Both the position numbers and the translations under genes were made by a program. A stretch of 64,000 nucleotides of DNA from an uncultured bacterium. Its GTDB lineage: Bacteria; Acidobacteriota; Aminicenantia; Aminicenantales; Saccharicenantaceae. This document shows, one piece after another, positions 26,744 to 33,993 of this stretch; position 1 is the first letter of the stretch; every line of letters begins with the position of its first letter. The notes under the pieces are model-generated. The model was not told the origin of the DNA. It searched no databases and saw only the letters and a list, made by a program, of their open reading frames with translations. The stretch is from the NCBI GenBank assembly GCA_937920515.1, contig CALEUG010000027.1, positions 1-64,000 on the forward strand. Reading direction: 5' to 3'.

Positions 26744-28051
26744 TCAGGCCTCCAGCTCTCTCTTAAGAGCCCCGTAATAAATCGAGGCCGGAGTGGTCCT
26801 GGCCTTAAAGGAAGCTGTAAGGTTGATTATATTCTGCTCGAACCGCGACAGGTCATCGGACAGGCTCCAGTTCTGAACGGCCAGCTGGTCGGACAGTTCC
26901 TCCAGGACTTGCTGGTTGAGTATGTCCTGGGTCAGGGCCGGGAAGCGGAAATTTTTCTTGGTGGCCAGAAATACAACCCGCAGCAGATATCGCCTCACCC
27001 CTTCCTGCAGACTTATGATTTCCTGCTTCAGGTAAAACTGTTCCTTGGCCGCGGTGACAAAGGCCATCTTGTAATTCAATTTGCGGGCCTCATTGATCGC
27101 TGCCCTCAACCTGCTCAATAATTCTTCCGCTTCCAGTATGTTCTTCTTGCCTTTCTGGTAAAAACCGATCGGGCTTGACCCGTTGGCCGGCTCTTCCCGG
27201 TAAAATTCCTCCAGGTCCTTCCGGGTTATCGGCTCGAAGCTTTCAGCCTTAGCCTCAGAAGCCGAAGGTTCCTCTTGCCTTTCGGCCTGCCTGGATTCCA
27301 GACGACCGGCAATTGTTTTCCTGATTTCTTCAGCCAGTTTATCTGCCAGGGTCGGCCCGGCTGTTTCTTTTTCAACGGGAAAGGTCTCGGCTTCGGCCGG
27401 CTTCTCCTGGGCGGCTGGTGGTTCCAGCGGCGGTTGCGGCTCAACTGCCTCTACCGCCTGGCCTTCCTGCTCCTCCCCTGCAGCGGAAGGCTGGGGCTGA
27501 GTCAGGCCGCTCTCCAGGAGCAAAAGCTCCTTGACTTTCCTGAGCTTTTCTAACTCCGGGGTAAGGTCCAGCTCCGGTCTTTCAGTCTCTACTGGCCCGG
27601 GAATCTCTGCCTTGAGCCCGAATTTCTCCTCCAGGCCCTTCTTGAGAACCTCGGCCTGTTCCAGCGATTGCCGCCTCAGCTCTTCCAGCTCCTGGTGTAA
27701 TTGGCTGATGGCAAGGATATCCTCCGAGGTGGCCCGCGTTAATTTTTCGATTTCCTGCTGCCGGCCGGCAATTCTTTCCAGGCATTCCCGGATTTTTCCT
27801 GAAATTTCCTGCCTTCTGCCTTCAAATTGCTCCCAGACCCGGTCGTACTCTTCCAGGGCCAGCCATTCCCTCTTAACCGCCTGTTCGATTTCGGCCAGCT
27901 GCTGTCGGGCCAGTTCTCTCTCCCTCTGGATTCTCTCTTCAAGGGATTTTTCAATTTCTTCCCTTTGCCGTCGGAGATATTCTTCCAGTTGATTTTCAAT
28001 TTCCTGGATGATGGATGCCGGTCTCTTTGTCAAGTGGCTATCTTCGCTCAT
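26744..28051 (-). CDS. Coiled-coil protein of unknown function
   Basis: This 435-residue protein has a long coiled coil at about 10-185 rich in Glu, Gln, Arg and Leu (QREEIEKSLEERIQRERE). It is followed by a Pro/Glu/Ala-rich disordered linker (about 185-285) and a helical C-terminal domain of about 150 residues (FYQKGKKNILEAEELLSRL; VVFLATKKNFRFPALTQDIL). No signal peptide or membrane span is seen. I do not recognise a family. It lies between and opposite the two cyclic-di-GMP genes, with its own promoter. A scaffold role, for example at a pole or motility apparatus, would be a guess. Confidence 0.7.
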   Translation of the reverse strand: MSEDSHLTKRPASIIQEIENQLEEYLRRQREEIEKSLEERIQRERELARQQLAEIEQAVKREWLALEEYDRVWEQFEGRRQEISGKIRECLERIAGRQQEIEKLTRATSEDILAISQLHQELEELRRQSLEQAEVLKKGLEEKFGLKAEIPGPVETERPELDLTPELEKLRKVKELLLLESGLTQPQPSAAGEEQEGQAVEAVEPQPPLEPPAAQEKPAEAETFPVEKETAGPTLADKLAEEIRKTIAGRLESRQAERQEEPSASEAKAESFEPITRKDLEEFYREEPANGSSPIGFYQKGKKNILEAEELLSRLRAAINEARKLNYKMAFVTAAKEQFYLKQEIISLQEGVRRYLLRVVFLATKKNFRFPALTQDILNQQVLEELSDQLAVQNWSLSDDLSRFEQNIINLTASFKARTTPASIYYGALKRELEA

Positions 28052-28090
28052 TGCCCGTTCCTTTGCCTGTTATTCAACCCTGGCAAGGCT

Positions 28091-28120
28091 ATTCTAAAAT
28101 CAACCCGGTAAGGCTGTCAA
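28091..28120 (-). promoter_or_regulatory. Promoter of the coiled-coil gene
   Basis: Perfect TTGACA (28120-28115), 18 bases, TAGAAT (28096-28091) on the minus strand. Confidence 0.55.
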
Positions 28121-28285
28121 GGATAAAAGCGGGTGAGCCTCTCGGGGAATTATCATATAGAGCGGGGGGAAAGGGATTAGCCACAAAAGGCGAGCCGGTA
28201 ACCAAAAAATCACCCCGCTCCAGGACGCCGTCCTGTCTGGCTGTCAGAAACCGAAAGAATTCCACGGCTATTTTTTTCAAAATAC

Positions 28286-28314
28286 TTGCCTTGAGTTCCA
28301 ATTTGATGTATACA
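28286..28314 (+). promoter_or_regulatory. Promoter of the HD-GYP gene
   Basis: TTGCCT, 17 bases, TATACA. The ATG is 22 bases past the -10, giving a leader of about 15 bases with no ribosome binding site. Confidence 0.45.
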
Positions 28315-28335
28315 GGATTAAGTAAATAAGTAAAT

Positions 28336-29466
28336 ATGAGCCGCGGAGCTAACCATAACCATCAGCTGAAAATCATCCTAACTGTTCCCGAAGGTAGATT
28401 GCGGCAGCAGCTGGCTGAAATCTGCCGTCAGTTTCAGGTCGGAATGGAAGAAATATCTGACCTGTCTCTTCTTTCCTCTGCCAGCAGCCTTAAAAATGCC
28501 ATTCTGGTTTTCTACTCCGAACCAACCGGAAACCGGAAAATCCTGGCCTTCCTTAAACAACTGAAAAAGTCCTGTCCGCGCCTGAGCCTCATCCTGCTGA
28601 CCTCACCGGTGGCAACCATAGAGTTCCTCAAACCCCTGGAAGAAAACCTGCTGGATTTTGTCTGCCCCAGGAACAACCTCCCGGTCATCTTCTCGGCCCT
28701 GAGGTCGGAAATCCAGAGGTGGCAACTCAGGCTGGAAAACGAGTACTACCTCAAGAACCTGACCAAGCTCAAGCTGGAACGGTCACGGCACATCCGCAAG
28801 CTGCTGGAACTTGAAGAAATATACGATACCACGGTGGAAAACCTGATGACCGCCCTTGACCTAAGAGACGTGGAAACCTTCGGGCATTCGCGCACGGTCT
28901 CCAGGTACAGCCAGGTCCTGGCCGAAGTCCTGGGCCTCAAGGACCAGCCAACCCTCGACCACATCAGAAAAGGAGCCCTGCTCCACGACATCGGAAAGAT
29001 TGCCATTCCCGATTCCATTCTCAAGAAGCCAGGACCTCTGGCCCCCGACGAATGGGAAAAAATCAAGATGCATCCGACGCTGGGCTACGGTTTGATCAAA
29101 GAGATGAAATTGCTTAAAGAAGTCGGCAACATCATTCTTTACCATCACGAGAAATACGACGGCACGGGATACCCTCGTGGCCTGAAGCAAGAAGACATTC
29201 CGCTGGAGGCCAGGATCTTTGCCCTGGCCGATGCCCTGGATGCCATCACCTCCCACCGGCCCTACCGGCCGGAACAGGATTTTCTGACCGCCCGGCAGGA
29301 AATAATCAGGAATTCCGGCACCCAGTTTGACCCGGTGGTGGTTGAAGCTTTCTGCGCCCTGGACATCGACCACTGGGAAAGAATTCGTTTCGAAACGACC
29401 AGGCTGCTGCCTTCGTTTGAGGATTACCACCGGCTGATGTCCGGCCGGGGCAAGCAGCCGCAATAA
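28336..29466 (+). CDS. HD-GYP cyclic-di-GMP phosphodiesterase
   Basis: This 376-residue protein has an N-terminal region (about 10-130) that looks like a receiver domain but lacks the phospho-accepting Asp at the end of strand 3 (ILVFYSEP), so it is probably not phosphorylated. A coiled-coil linker (about 135-170) leads to an HD-GYP domain with HDIGKIAIPD (His217, Asp218), HHEKYDGTGYPRGL (from residue 270) and the further motif ALADALDAITSHRPYR. All metal and substrate residues are present, so hydrolysis of cyclic-di-GMP is expected. Together with the GGDEF-PilZ gene it forms a local cyclic-di-GMP circuit. Confidence 0.9.
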   Translation: MSRGANHNHQLKIILTVPEGRLRQQLAEICRQFQVGMEEISDLSLLSSASSLKNAILVFYSEPTGNRKILAFLKQLKKSCPRLSLILLTSPVATIEFLKPLEENLLDFVCPRNNLPVIFSALRSEIQRWQLRLENEYYLKNLTKLKLERSRHIRKLLELEEIYDTTVENLMTALDLRDVETFGHSRTVSRYSQVLAEVLGLKDQPTLDHIRKGALLHDIGKIAIPDSILKKPGPLAPDEWEKIKMHPTLGYGLIKEMKLLKEVGNIILYHHEKYDGTGYPRGLKQEDIPLEARIFALADALDAITSHRPYRPEQDFLTARQEIIRNSGTQFDPVVVEAFCALDIDHWERIRFETTRLLPSFEDYHRLMSGRGKQPQ

Positions 29467-29492
29467 TAAGTTCGCTCCGGTCTGGCCGGAAT

Positions 29493-30341
29493 TCAACCCG
29501 GCTTCCTGACCGTCATCACCCGGGGCCAACCCGCATAATCAGGAGTGATTTCCGGCCCGGACCACCTCCGGTCAAACAATTTCCGTACTTCATTTTCCTG
29601 GCCGGCCCCGAATTCAAATACCAGAAATCCCCCCGGTCTCAGGCAGAACCAGGACTGGCTGACCAGCTTTTCAATCACCTCCAGGCCGGTCAGACCGGCC
29701 ACCAGGGCTTTCCGGGGTTCGAAATCCCGCACCGGCCGGTCAAGCTTTTCCCAGTCGTCTGCAGAGACGTAGGGCGGATTGCTGACTATAACCTCAAATT
29801 TTTGCTTTCTCTCGATAAAATAACGGAGCAGGTCGCTGTGAACAAAGGAGATATTCCTGACCCCGTTTTTTCTGGCGTTCCAGGCGGCCAGAGCCAGGAC
29901 CCGTCTTGATACATCGGAGGCCACCACCCTGGCCCGGGGTTTCTCTCTGGCCAGGGAAACGGCTATGTTGCCGCAGCCGGTGCCCACGTCCAGGATTCGC
30001 GGGTTTTCCGGAAGGGGTAAGGACAGGACTTTTTCCACCAGCAGTTCGGTCTCCGGCCTGGGGATCAGCACCAGTCGGTTGACCCTGAACTCCAGGCTCC
30101 AGAATTCTTTACGGCCAAGGAGGTAGGCCACCGGCCAGCCGCTCAGCCTTTTTTCAACCAGGAGGGACAGCTTTCTGACCAGCCGAGGGGACACCGCCGA
30201 ATCCAGGCGGCGGAAAAAATCCGATTCGTCCCAGCCAGCCGCCTTCTGAATCAACAGGCGGGCTTCCAGGAAGGGGCAGGCTGATAAGGAAAGCTTGAAG
30301 GCGGTGCGCCGGAAGAGCTGCTCCAGATTCTTATATCTCAA
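29493..30341 (-). CDS. prmC: Release factor glutamine methyltransferase
   Basis: This 282-residue protein is an S-adenosylmethionine methyltransferase that modifies the Gln of the GGQ motif in release factors. An N-terminal helical domain (about 1-90) is followed by a Rossmann fold with DVGTGCGNIAVSLA and the substrate-binding motif SNPPYVS. The start codon is TTG at 30341, 11 bases inside prfA. The prfA-prmC pair is widely conserved and supports the assignment. Confidence 0.95.
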   Translation of the reverse strand: MRYKNLEQLFRRTAFKLSLSACPFLEARLLIQKAAGWDESDFFRRLDSAVSPRLVRKLSLLVEKRLSGWPVAYLLGRKEFWSLEFRVNRLVLIPRPETELLVEKVLSLPLPENPRILDVGTGCGNIAVSLAREKPRARVVASDVSRRVLALAAWNARKNGVRNISFVHSDLLRYFIERKQKFEVIVSNPPYVSADDWEKLDRPVRDFEPRKALVAGLTGLEVIEKLVSQSWFCLRPGGFLVFEFGAGQENEVRKLFDRRWSGPEITPDYAGWPRVMTVRKPG

Positions 30342-31434
30342 CTTGCCGGTCCGCTGACAAACCTGCTCTGTTTTCTTCCAGGGCCCTTGTCTGGAAATGG
30401 ATGACCAGTTTATCTATCAGCTCGTCCAGTTCACCGTCCATGATGCTTTCCACGTTGTGGAAATTCTCGTTCAGACGGTGGTCGGTTATCCTGGACTGGG
30501 GGAAATTGTAGGTTCTGATTTTTTCGCTTCTTTCGCCAGTCCCCACCTGCTTTCTCCGGTCCCGGGAAATCCTGCTCATCTGCTCCTGGCGGGCGATATC
30601 AAGCAGCCTGGTCCGGAGAATCTTCAAGGCCTTTTCCCTGTTCCGGTGCTGTGATTTTTCATCCTGGCAGGAGACCACGATACCCGATGGCCTGTGGGTC
30701 ACCCTGATGGCCGTATAGTTGCGGTTAACATTCTGCCCGCCGGGCCCGGAAGCTCCAAAAGCTTCTATCTTCAGGTCCTTTGGATCCAGCTTCAGGTCAA
30801 TTTCTTCGGCCTCGGGCAGGACGGCCACCGTAGCCGTTGAAGTATGAATCCGCCCCGAGGCTTCGGTTTTAGGAACCCGCTGCACCCGGTGAACTCCGCT
30901 CTCATATTTGAGGAAAGAATAGACCCTCTTCCCCTGGATGTTAACGATGGCTTCTTTAATACCCCCGATCGGCGAATAGCTGACGTCCATGAGTTCCCAC
31001 TTCCAGCCCTTATGCTCGGCATAACGGGTATACATCCGCAGCAGGTCCTGGGCAAAAAGAGAGGCCTCATCTCCCCCGGCCCCGGCCCTGATTTCCAGGA
31101 TGACATTCTTTTCGTCGTTGGGGTCTTTCGGCAGCAGCAGTCTCTTCAATTCCTCTTCCAGCCGGTCCTTTTTTCCCCTGAGCCGGTCCAGTTCGGCTTC
31201 AGCCAGCCGTTTCAGCTCGGGGTCAGACTGGCCCTCGGACAGGATGGACTCGGCCTCGCCGAGCTCCTGCACCACTTTCTTGTACTCATCATATTTTCTG
31301 ACGACGGGTTCCAGCTCGGACCTTTCCCGGGCCAGTTCCTTTATTTTCTGTGGACTGGAGGAAATGTTGGGGTCGGAAAGGAGGACAGTAATCTGCCTAA
31401 ACCTGTCTTCTAAGACCTTTAATTCCTGAAGCAT
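30331..31434 (-). CDS. prfA: Peptide chain release factor 1
   Basis: This 367-residue protein recognises UAA and UAG. It has the RF1 PxT recognition motif as PKT in RVPKTEASGRIHTS, and the catalytic GGQ in SGPGGQNVNRNYTAIRVTH. Length and the N-terminal helical domain are as expected for RF1. It lies between rpmE and prmC, with which it overlaps by 11 bases. Confidence 0.96.
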   Translation of the reverse strand: MLQELKVLEDRFRQITVLLSDPNISSSPQKIKELARERSELEPVVRKYDEYKKVVQELGEAESILSEGQSDPELKRLAEAELDRLRGKKDRLEEELKRLLLPKDPNDEKNVILEIRAGAGGDEASLFAQDLLRMYTRYAEHKGWKWELMDVSYSPIGGIKEAIVNIQGKRVYSFLKYESGVHRVQRVPKTEASGRIHTSTATVAVLPEAEEIDLKLDPKDLKIEAFGASGPGGQNVNRNYTAIRVTHRPSGIVVSCQDEKSQHRNREKALKILRTRLLDIARQEQMSRISRDRRKQVGTGERSEKIRTYNFPQSRITDHRLNENFHNVESIMDGELDELIDKLVIHFQTRALEENRAGLSADRQVEI

Positions 31435-31439
31435 ATGGT

Positions 31440-31649
31440 TTATTTTTTGGTCTTGGTGGCATATTTTTTCCTGAATTTTTCAACCCGGCCGGCGGTATCC
31501 ACGATTCTCTGTTTGCCGGTGAAAAAGGGATGGCACTGGGAGCAAATTTCCACCCTTATTTCTTTCTTGGTGGACCTGGTCTTAAAAGTATTACCACAGG
31601 CGCAGATGACCGTGCATTCCTGGTATTCCGGATGAATTCCTTTTTTCAT
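31440..31649 (-). CDS. rpmE: Ribosomal protein bL31, zinc-binding form
   Basis: This 69-residue protein begins [12 protein letters not shown] and has the cysteine set CACG and CSQCHPF, marking the zinc-containing (C+) form of L31. The C-terminal tail is basic. It is first in rpmE-prfA-prmC, with its own promoter and a GAGGAG ribosome binding site that can be buried in a hairpin (31657-31678). Confidence 0.96.
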   Translation of the reverse strand: MKKGIHPEYQECTVICACGNTFKTRSTKKEIRVEICSQCHPFFTGKQRIVDTAGRVEKFRKKYATKTKK

Positions 31650-31656
31650 GAGCTCG

Positions 31657-31678
31657 TCTCCTCTTACTCTTAAGGAGA
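31657..31678 (-). promoter_or_regulatory. Hairpin over the rpmE ribosome binding site
   Basis: In the rpmE leader TCTCCT (31678-31673) can pair perfectly with AGGAGA (31662-31657), which contains the ribosome binding site; the loop is ten bases. Such a fold could give translational control of bL31, for example by protein or zinc state. Inference only. Confidence 0.4.
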
Positions 31679-31681
31679 TTG

Positions 31682-31710
31682 ATTATAGCAGGTTTTGGTT
31701 GGTCAGTAAA
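31682..31710 (-). promoter_or_regulatory. Promoter of rpmE-prfA-prmC
   Basis: Minus strand TTTACT (31710-31705), 17 bases, perfect TATAAT (31687-31682). It overlaps the stop of the upstream gene. Confidence 0.6.
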
Positions 31711-32566
31711 GGACGCCCTGCTGCCGGCATTTCTGCTGGAAAAGGTCCCAGTCCAGACTGAAATTTGCGGTTTTTTCCACGTGTTTTGATATTTCCCGAT
31801 AAATTCTTGATTCCAGGTAATTTCTGAGGGTCTCGGTCAGAGCCACAACCTGTTCTTCGGCTCGCCATTCGTACACCCGGCCGTCTTCATCCCTCAGGCA
31901 CCCGAGGTAGACGGCCCAGGCCAGATGCCTGAAGGAAACATGGCTGAATTGCCTTCTGATAGCCTTGATTTCACCCTGTTTTATGGGGTCGATGAACTGA
32001 AAATACCTCGAAAAGAGCAGGGCGTTATGAAAATAGGCTGGAAAGGCCACCAATGCCTCGATCTGGATAAGCCTGCCCAGATGGAGAAAAATTTCCAGTA
32101 TTTTCTTGGAAAGGCTGAGACCGGGCTTATTCTGCCCCGGAAGCGGCGGATGTCGTTCGTCAAAGCTCAGGCGCGGGTTCTGCAGGGTCAGCCACTCGAA
32201 CAGCAGACAACGCTGGGGAGGCAGCCGGTAGCCGTGCCGGGCCGGGGCGGTAAACCGGACTTCGGCTTCCCTTATTTTAAGGTCAACGACCAGCCTGTCC
32301 GGGTGTTCCTCCTCCCAGTAAATAAGAAGTCTCTGGACCGGATAATCGGAAGAGTCCAGCCGGTATTTGATCGGCCAGAGATTCTTTTTCCTGGCCTCCC
32401 GGAAAAAACTCTTCCTGGCCAGAACGGCCATAACTTCCTTGAGGGTATAACGACCCAGGAAGAGCAGCGATCCGCGGGAAGGACCGAGCCGGGAAAACAT
32501 CTCCTCGTCTTTAAGGACAGGTTCATTTTCCCAGAAGGGTTCAATCTTGCGGTCATTTTTGGTCAT
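31703..32566 (-). CDS. Unknown protein in the translation gene cluster
   Basis: This soluble protein of 287 residues has no signal peptide, membrane span or family I recognise. It is rich in aromatic and basic residues (LLFLGRYTLKEVMAVLARKSFFREARKKNLWP; WAVYLGCLRDEDGRVYEW, cited as separate pieces of one chain) and mixes alpha and beta segments. The ATG at 32566 follows a TTG one codon earlier, and the ribosome binding site is weak. It lies between rsmD and rpmE, all on the same strand, with a gap of about 55 bases after rsmD, so it may be cotranscribed with ribosome-maturation genes. Confidence 0.6.
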   Translation of the reverse strand: MTKNDRKIEPFWENEPVLKDEEMFSRLGPSRGSLLFLGRYTLKEVMAVLARKSFFREARKKNLWPIKYRLDSSDYPVQRLLIYWEEEHPDRLVVDLKIREAEVRFTAPARHGYRLPPQRCLLFEWLTLQNPRLSFDERHPPLPGQNKPGLSLSKKILEIFLHLGRLIQIEALVAFPAYFHNALLFSRYFQFIDPIKQGEIKAIRRQFSHVSFRHLAWAVYLGCLRDEDGRVYEWRAEEQVVALTETLRNYLESRIYREISKHVEKTANFSLDWDLFQQKCRQQGVLY

Positions 32567-32620
32567 CAATCACCGACCCGATAAACTCCAATTACATTCT
32601 ATAAAATTAGTGGCCTTAAT

Positions 32621-33214
32621 TCAATCGCCGGCGGCAGAATTGCCCTTTCCTGAAGAAGCAGCCACTATTTCCCCTGAATAAAAAGAAAAAATATCGTCGC
32701 CAAAATCAACCCGGCGCAGAAGCCTGAAATCTTCCAGCGAGGGTGAATAGTGGCGGTGATGCCTGATGATGAGAAGCCCTGCGGGTTTCAGGACACCACG
32801 TTTCCTTATGACCCTGAGCGGGTTTCGCTCCACCAGCATTTTATATGGTGGATCCAGGAAAATAAGGTCAAACTTTACTCCCTTCTTTCCCAGTTCGATT
32901 ATTGCCCGGTTGAATTCCTGGTTCATGACCAGGCCCAGGTCTTCAGCCTGGCATCTGGCCAGGTTGGCTTCTATAATTCTGGCAGCCTGGGGAAGTTCCT
33001 CGATGAAAACGGCCCGGCTGGCTCCCCGGCTGAGAGCTTCAATCCCGACCGAACCAGTCCCGGCAAAGCCGTCCAGGAAGAAGGCATCCACCACCCTGGC
33101 CTGAAGTATGTTGAATAAAGAACCACGGAGCTTGGCCGGAAGCGGACGGACTGCCGGGTCGGGCACCATCTTCAGCTTCCTTCCCTTGAATCGACCACCT
33201 ATAATTCTTATCAT
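32621..33214 (-). CDS. rsmD: 16S rRNA m2G966 methyltransferase
   Basis: This 197-residue protein starts with the family signature MIRIIGGRFKGRKL, followed by RPLPAKLRGSLFNIL (RP-x-x-x-x-x-R-x-x-x-FN-x-L), FAGTGSVGIEALSRGA for S-adenosylmethionine binding, and the catalytic FLDPPY. It methylates G966 of 16S rRNA in the assembled small subunit. It starts ten bases after the stop of the upstream gene. Confidence 0.92.
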   Translation of the reverse strand: MIRIIGGRFKGRKLKMVPDPAVRPLPAKLRGSLFNILQARVVDAFFLDGFAGTGSVGIEALSRGASRAVFIEELPQAARIIEANLARCQAEDLGLVMNQEFNRAIIELGKKGVKFDLIFLDPPYKMLVERNPLRVIRKRGVLKPAGLLIIRHHRHYSPSLEDFRLLRRVDFGDDIFSFYSGEIVAASSGKGNSAAGD

Positions 33215-33224
33215 CTTTTCAATC

Positions 33225-33824
33225 TCAATAATAAATCAGAAGGCTCCCGGCCCCGGTTTCCACCCGGGCAATTCCCTCCGGAAGGTCATACCAGTCGTTC
33301 AGGTGACGGGCTTCCAGCCCCCTGGTCCTGGCCACCAGGTCTATCAGGGCGTTGACAATCTCGGGCTGGACCCTCCGGGTCTCCAGAAAGAGGCTGCTGA
33401 AATTCAGTCTGACCCGGCGCGCTTCCTGTTCTATTTTAGCCGCGAAATACAGGTTGCGATTGCCGGGAAGGCCCCGGGAATCAAGGTCAATAATTACCCA
33501 GCCCTCTACCCGGTTGCCCGGAACCAGCTTCAACCGCAGCGATTTCAGGCCGGGATTATGTTCCGACAATAAATACTGAAAAAAAGCGCTTACCTGTTCC
33601 TGGCTGAATTCGGCCACCAGACCCTGGAAACGACCTTTATCCCGGCTGAAGCTGGCTGCTTCTTCCAGAAAATTGATTATCCTGAGAATATCATCCAGCC
33701 CGTCCACCCTGTTCAGGCTCTCCAGATTTTCCACGAGACAGGCTTCCACCGGGCCCGGACCGGGAAACAGAATGTGGCAGAGAAGGACCGGGGTGAAAAA
33801 AGCCGTCCGGAAACTCTTGCTCAT
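33225..33824 (-). CDS. Unknown protein with hydrophobic N-terminus
   Basis: This 199-residue protein has a hydrophobic start (FFTPVLLCHILFPGPGPVEA) that could be a signal peptide. The rest is mainly beta with hydrophobic strands (RLKLVPGNRVEGWVIIDL; RNLYFAAKIEQEARRVRLNF), reminiscent of periplasmic lipid-binding or AsmA/LmeA-like sandwiches, though I cannot assign it. It is the first gene of the minus-strand series leading into rsmD. A 15-base inverted repeat stands just before its start. Confidence 0.55.
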   Translation of the reverse strand: MSKSFRTAFFTPVLLCHILFPGPGPVEACLVENLESLNRVDGLDDILRIINFLEEAASFSRDKGRFQGLVAEFSQEQVSAFFQYLLSEHNPGLKSLRLKLVPGNRVEGWVIIDLDSRGLPGNRNLYFAAKIEQEARRVRLNFSSLFLETRRVQPEIVNALIDLVARTRGLEARHLNDWYDLPEGIARVETGAGSLLIYY

Positions 33825-33831
33825 TGATTAA

Positions 33832-33846
33832 AATGCTACCAGCATT
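33832..33846. repeat. Small inverted repeat AATGCT-acc-AGCATT
   Basis: This perfect 6-bp dyad with a 3-base centre lies eight bases upstream of the minus-strand gene start at 33824, in the divergent region before thiC. It could be an operator or a leader hairpin. Confidence 0.35.
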
Positions 33847-33927
33847 CGGTCCGTTTGTAAATTTTTTCAGGCAGCCAGTTTCGTCCATCGACCTGAATTT
33901 GCTTCCAGGACCAGCCGGCCGGTTTCC

Positions 33928-33956
33928 TTGACAGGGTATGGGCTGTAAACTATACT
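33928..33956 (+). promoter_or_regulatory. Promoter of thiC
   Basis: Perfect TTGACA, 17 bases, TATACT (one mismatch), the best sigma-70-like site in the window. The predicted transcript starts about 30 bases before the ATG, too short to hold a TPP riboswitch. Confidence 0.7.
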
Positions 33957-33993
33957 GAGTTTTGATAATACTCTCTAAAGAAAGTCAAAACTC
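33957..33993 (+). promoter_or_regulatory. Hairpin filling the thiC leader
   Basis: GAGTTTTGA (33957-33965) and TCAAAACTC (33985-33993) are perfect 9-bp complements. The right arm ends immediately before the ATG, and the 19-base loop carries the only ribosome-binding-like AAAGAAAG. The arms may act as an operator in DNA or as a start-site hairpin in RNA. Confidence 0.5.

Noticed and set aside
33840-33993. TPP riboswitch before thiC
   Set aside because: No CTGAGA or related THI-box words, and the promoter at 33928-33956 leaves only about 30 bases of leader.
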